Source of the DNA: Duganella flavida
Lineage (GTDB): Bacteria > Pseudomonadota > Gammaproteobacteria > Burkholderiales > Burkholderiaceae_D
Length of the DNA stretch: 64,000 bases
NCBI RefSeq assembly: GCF_009857445.1
Contig: NZ_WWCN01000001.1
Coordinates: 124,001-188,000, forward strand
Reading direction: 5' to 3'
The translations under genes were made by a program, and so were the position numbers. The notes under the pieces were generated by a model, which searched no databases, was not told the origin of the DNA, and worked only from the letters and a program-made list of their open reading frames with translations. Shown in pieces: positions 61,418 through 64,000 of the stretch; position 1 is the first letter of the stretch; each line of letters starts with the position of its first letter.

Positions 61418-63518
61418 AGTCGTTGGTCTTGTCGCGCCAGATGGTGTGATAGTGGATATCGGTACCGTACACCACGCCCTGCTGCACCACGAACTCAATC
61501 CACACGCGCGGACCATCGATGCGGATGTAGGACCGCTGCGCCTCCAGCGGCGAAGCAGCCGAATTCGGGTAGGCGCTGAAGTCGGCCTTCACGCCGTTCT
61601 GGCCGACTGCGTAAGCAACGTAGGTGCTGGCCAGCGCATCGTCCGCGAGATAAGCACCGAGCAAGGTGGCCGCCACGTCCGAAGCTTGCGTATTCACCCA
61701 GGCCTCAATCGCTGCGCGCACATAGCTTTGCTGCTTGGCGCTCATCGCCGAGTACTGCAGGCCGCGGCCGCTGGTCGGGTACACCAGCGTCTTGAAATTG
61801 CCATCGCTGTTGCCGGATGCGCCCATGATCACATCGGTGAAAGTGCTCGACAGCTTGGCCGCTGCCGATGCGGCGCTGTCAACGTAAATCGCTTCCGCCA
61901 GGTTGTAGACGGCGGCGCGCTGCTTCTCCATCGGCGCGTGCTGCTTGCCGGCGCTACTGGCGTTGGCCGTCACGTTCACCGTGCCGTCGGCACCGACGGT
62001 CCAGTTAGGCGGCTCGACGCCGACGAAGTTTGGCGTCGCGCTGACCTTGCCGGTGTTGTAGGTGATGTTGTACGCGAGGTGGTGGCCGGCGATCTGCAAG
62101 ATCCACGGCGTGGTGTTCGATGGCGTGCCGACAAAGGCAATCGAATACAAGTCAGTGCCGTAGTCCAGCGCCAGGCCGGTGCCCCCCGTACCGACCATGC
62201 CGCCCGGCGCGGTGCCCGTGCCATCTGTCGGCGGCGTGAAAGTGCCGTCGGTAGGCGGCATGCCAGTACCCGTGCCATCGGTTGGCGGTGTACCGCCCGG
62301 CATGGTGCCGCCGCCCGTTCCGCCACCAGCACCTGCACCACCTCCTGCCGCCATGCCGCCAGCCAGCACCTGATCAGCCGCGCGCAATTCGTTCAGCAGT
62401 GTGATGCCGTTGGCGCTCAGCGCTTTCGCGATCACCACATTGGCCGCCGCCAGTTGCGCCGCGCTGAGCGTGGTGGTGTTCAGGCGCAGGCCGTGGCGTG
62501 CGCCTGGCAGATTGGTCCACTGGTTGGCGTTCGCCAGCGCGTAATCGAACAGCACCGTGGTCGCCGAAGTGGCCGAGGTCGCCACCGTCTTCTGGTCCGT
62601 CGACAAGGTGGCGAGGAAGGCATTGGCCGCATTCACCACGCCCGGCGTGTTGGCGCCGGGGTTCACCACATTCACCGTCAGCGCCACGCTGGAGCTAGTC
62701 ACCGTGCCGGCGGTGTTGCTGACCACCAACTTGTAATTGCCCGCGCTGCTGGCGTTGACGGTGTTGATTTTGTAGATGCGCTCAGTCGCACCGGCAATCG
62801 CCACATCGTTGCGATACCACTGGTAGGCAGGGCTGACGCCGTTCACCGTCACCCACAAGGTGGCGCTGGCGCCAGCGTTGACGGTCTGCGCCACCGGCTG
62901 TACGTTAATCGCCGGCGCCGTCACCGACGACGACACCGCAATCACCGCCGCCGAACTGGTGGTGGTACCGGCAGTGTTGGTAATCGCCACCTTGTAGCTG
63001 CCCGCCGCCGAGGCTGTGTAGCTTGGATGGGTAGCGCCGTCGATGGCCGCGCCATCCTTGTACCACTGGTAGCCCATCTCCAAGCCATCTGCCGTGACGG
63101 ACAAGGCCTGGCTGGTGCCGGTGAGGATGGTCGCACCCGACGGCTGCGCCGTGATGACCGGCGCGCTGCTGACCGTGATCACCGCGTTGACGCTGGTGAC
63201 GGAGCCGGCGGACGACGTCACCACCACGTAGAAGGTGCCAGCCTCGGTGGCCGTGTAAATCGAGGAAGTCGCGCCAATGATGGAGGCGCCACCCAAGTAC
63301 CACTGGTAGGTCAGGCCGCTACCGGTAGCGACCACCGACAGCACGCTGTTGGACCCGGCAGGAATAATGGCGGAGGCTGGCTGCAGGCTGATCGCTGGCC
63401 CGCTCGTGCTGGTGGACGCAGTCGTCGCAGAGGATGAATCCGAACTGCCGCTGCAGCCGGACAGCAGCAGCGACAAGGAAGTGGCATAGACGGCAAGCGC
63501 CCGGCTCGAGATGTGCAT
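61401..63518 (-). CDS. Ig-like DUF3500 surface lipoprotein
   Basis: A 705-residue lipoprotein: lipobox LLSGC near residue 22, a Ser/Thr linker, then three Ig-like repeats (about 40-125, 130-215, 220-300) each with the YQWY and AGTY/AGNYK signatures. A Gly/Pro/Thr low-complexity segment follows (about 390-445, GMPPTDGTGT-type repeats). A DUF3500 domain occupies about 450-705 (LQIAGHHLAYNITY, GVEPPNWTVG, RIDGPRVWIEFVVQ and HYHTIWRDKTNDYGG). It is probably outer-membrane-anchored and exposed. It is coupled to the HupE/UreJ gene, suggesting a metal- or envelope-related unit of unknown function. Its ribosome-binding site is in an 11-bp hairpin. Confidence 0.87.
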   Translation of the reverse strand: MHISSRALAVYATSLSLLLSGCSGSSDSSSATTASTSTSGPAISLQPASAIIPAGSNSVLSVVATGSGLTYQWYLGGASIIGATSSIYTATEAGTFYVVVTSSAGSVTSVNAVITVSSAPVITAQPSGATILTGTSQALSVTADGLEMGYQWYKDGAAIDGATHPSYTASAAGSYKVAITNTAGTTTSSAAVIAVSSSVTAPAINVQPVAQTVNAGASATLWVTVNGVSPAYQWYRNDVAIAGATERIYKINTVNASSAGNYKLVVSNTAGTVTSSSVALTVNVVNPGANTPGVVNAANAFLATLSTDQKTVATSATSATTVLFDYALANANQWTNLPGARHGLRLNTTTLSAAQLAAANVVIAKALSANGITLLNELRAADQVLAGGMAAGGGAGAGGGTGGGTMPGGTPPTDGTGTGMPPTDGTFTPPTDGTGTAPGGMVGTGGTGLALDYGTDLYSIAFVGTPSNTTPWILQIAGHHLAYNITYNTGKVSATPNFVGVEPPNWTVGADGTVNVTANASSAGKQHAPMEKQRAAVYNLAEAIYVDSAASAAAKLSSTFTDVIMGASGNSDGNFKTLVYPTSGRGLQYSAMSAKQQSYVRAAIEAWVNTQASDVAATLLGAYLADDALASTYVAYAVGQNGVKADFSAYPNSAASPLEAQRSYIRIDGPRVWIEFVVQQGVVYGTDIHYHTIWRDKTNDYGGSF
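62196..62320. repeat. Tandem Pro/Thr/Asp/Gly coding repeats in the lipoprotein
   Basis: Several degenerate 24-48-bp units encode PPTDGT(G/F)TG-type repeats. Such stretches change copy number easily; they lie in the linker between the Ig repeats and the DUF3500 domain and are likely of variable length among strains. Confidence 0.6.
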
Positions 63519-63552
63519 AGTTTGCTTTCTCCGATGTTGAGGAAAGCAAACT
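63519..63552 (-). promoter_or_regulatory. Perfect 11-bp hairpin hiding the lipoprotein ribosome-binding site
   Basis: AGTTTGCTTTC (63519-63529) and GAAAGCAAACT (63542-63552) are perfect inverted repeats with a 12-nt loop. The stem ends at the base before the ATG at 63518, and the GGAGAAAG ribosome-binding site lies partly in the loop and partly in the stem on the minus-strand transcript. Translation control by a thermosensor, protein or small RNA is possible but unproven. Confidence 0.55.
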
Positions 63553-63613
63553 CTAGCGACCCATCAAGTCACAATCCGGCCCTTTATTGCCGTTTTGCCC
63601 AGATTTACGCCCT

Positions 63614-64000
63614 TTAACAGCCCGCGTTGCCGTTACGCGACTTGCGGCGCGCAATCACACCCAGCAAGCCGAGTCCCATGCCCAGCATGGCGTAGGTCGC
63701 CGGCTCCGGCACCGCCACCACCGTGCCGATGGCCTGGAATTCCGATACCGAGAACTGGAAGTCGCCCGCGCCCGACGCACCGCTGATGCGGAAGGCGGTG
63801 GTCACGATCGGCGTCGCCAGGCTGCTACTGCCGTTGTCCAACCCCCAGCTGCGATTTGGCGACAGCGTCGCGGCGCTCTGCCAGACGTGGGCGCTGTCAA
63901 GGTACTCGACCAGATAATTATTGTCGTTATCGGCCTGGATGCGCAGCTCGTTCACCTGCGATTTCTGGGCCAGCGTCACTGTGATGGTATCGACGCCGTA
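63614..64000 (-). CDS. PEP-CTERM protein, partial (N-terminus beyond the window)
   Basis: The C-terminal 128 residues of an exported protein. It is beta-rich (LRIQADNDNNYLVEYLDSAH, VWQSAATLSPNRSWGLDNGS, FRISGASGAGDFQFSVSEFQ), resembling discoidin/carbohydrate-binding-like folds of PEP-CTERM proteins. It ends in the sorting signal VPEPATYAMLGMGLGLLGVI and a basic RRKSRNGN tail. The frame is open to the window edge, so the true start and signal peptide lie outside; the first Met-like codon inside (63979, a GTG) is not a start. Second PEP-CTERM protein in the window. Confidence 0.85.
   Translation of the reverse strand, partial: YGVDTITVTLAQKSQVNELRIQADNDNNYLVEYLDSAHVWQSAATLSPNRSWGLDNGSSSLATPIVTTAFRISGASGAGDFQFSVSEFQAIGTVVAVPEPATYAMLGMGLGLLGVIARRKSRNGNAGC

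Noticed and set aside
1..64000. Insertion sequences, prophage, CRISPR, tRNA or rRNA genes
   Set aside because: I found no transposase or integrase pattern, no regularly spaced repeats, and no sequence with tRNA or rRNA hallmarks. Composition is fairly even across the window, apart from AT-rich promoters.

Overview
The window looks like chromosome of a high-GC betaproteobacterium of the Oxalobacteraceae type (Massilia/Duganella/Janthinobacterium-like; this is inference). Supporting signs are two PEP-CTERM proteins ending in a VPEP motif, a helix and a basic tail; a Burkholderiales-type porin; a PhaM-like PHA-granule/nucleoid protein with a Lys/Ala/Pro tail; DUF3016 and DUF3108 proteins; and very dense sensory signalling. 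I see no rRNA, tRNA, insertion sequence, prophage or CRISPR array. Genes are tightly packed on both strands with many 1-19 nt overlaps.

Layout. 1-7 kb: edge of an unidentified minus-strand gene, a hotdog thioesterase, DUF3016, an MFS exporter divergent from a LysR regulator, a chemotaxis receptor followed 4 nt later by a periplasmic binding protein, and a second LysR gene that the binding-protein frame runs into. 7-18 kb: HD-GYP response regulator, a TonB-dependent receptor whose ribosome-binding site lies in a long inverted repeat, an exported SAM-hydrolase-family (DUF62) protein, a coiled-coil protein, a double-GAF histidine kinase, a porin, a PEP-CTERM protein with a terminator, and two small proteins. 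18-31 kb: CHASE/PAS/GAF/GGDEF cyclase abutting queC, tamA-tamB, a 37-residue proline-rich ORF, and a secreted S9 peptidase. 31-40 kb: membrane and hypothetical proteins, a three-gene MukBEF/MksBEF-like SMC operon without a nuclease partner, two DUF3108 paralogues, and phaM. 40-48 kb: kinase plus TPR response regulator, and an operon of TPR/GAF/GGDEF cyclase, tag and an mnmC gene with a decayed methyltransferase half. 48-54 kb: HxlR regulator, a miniature SCPU-like secreted protein, a Csu-type chaperone-usher cluster, and a divergent REC-AraC regulator. 54-64 kb: PnuC, an M48 peptidase fused to a type IV pilin-like domain, a hybrid kinase, a periplasmic binding protein, a catalase-family protein, HupE/UreJ, an Ig/DUF3500 lipoprotein, and a partial PEP-CTERM protein.

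The genes form signalling and cell-envelope modules rather than one pathway. Two GGEEF cyclases and one HD-GYP phosphodiesterase make and break c-di-GMP. Several kinases and response regulators surround envelope genes: TamAB, porin, TonB receptor, CU pilus and PEP-CTERM proteins. The items I would look at first are the SMC operon without JetD, the M48-pilin fusion, the hairpins that appear to hide ribosome-binding sites at 8781-8836 and 63519-63552, the exported DUF62 protein beside a TonB receptor, and the mini-SCPU protein.
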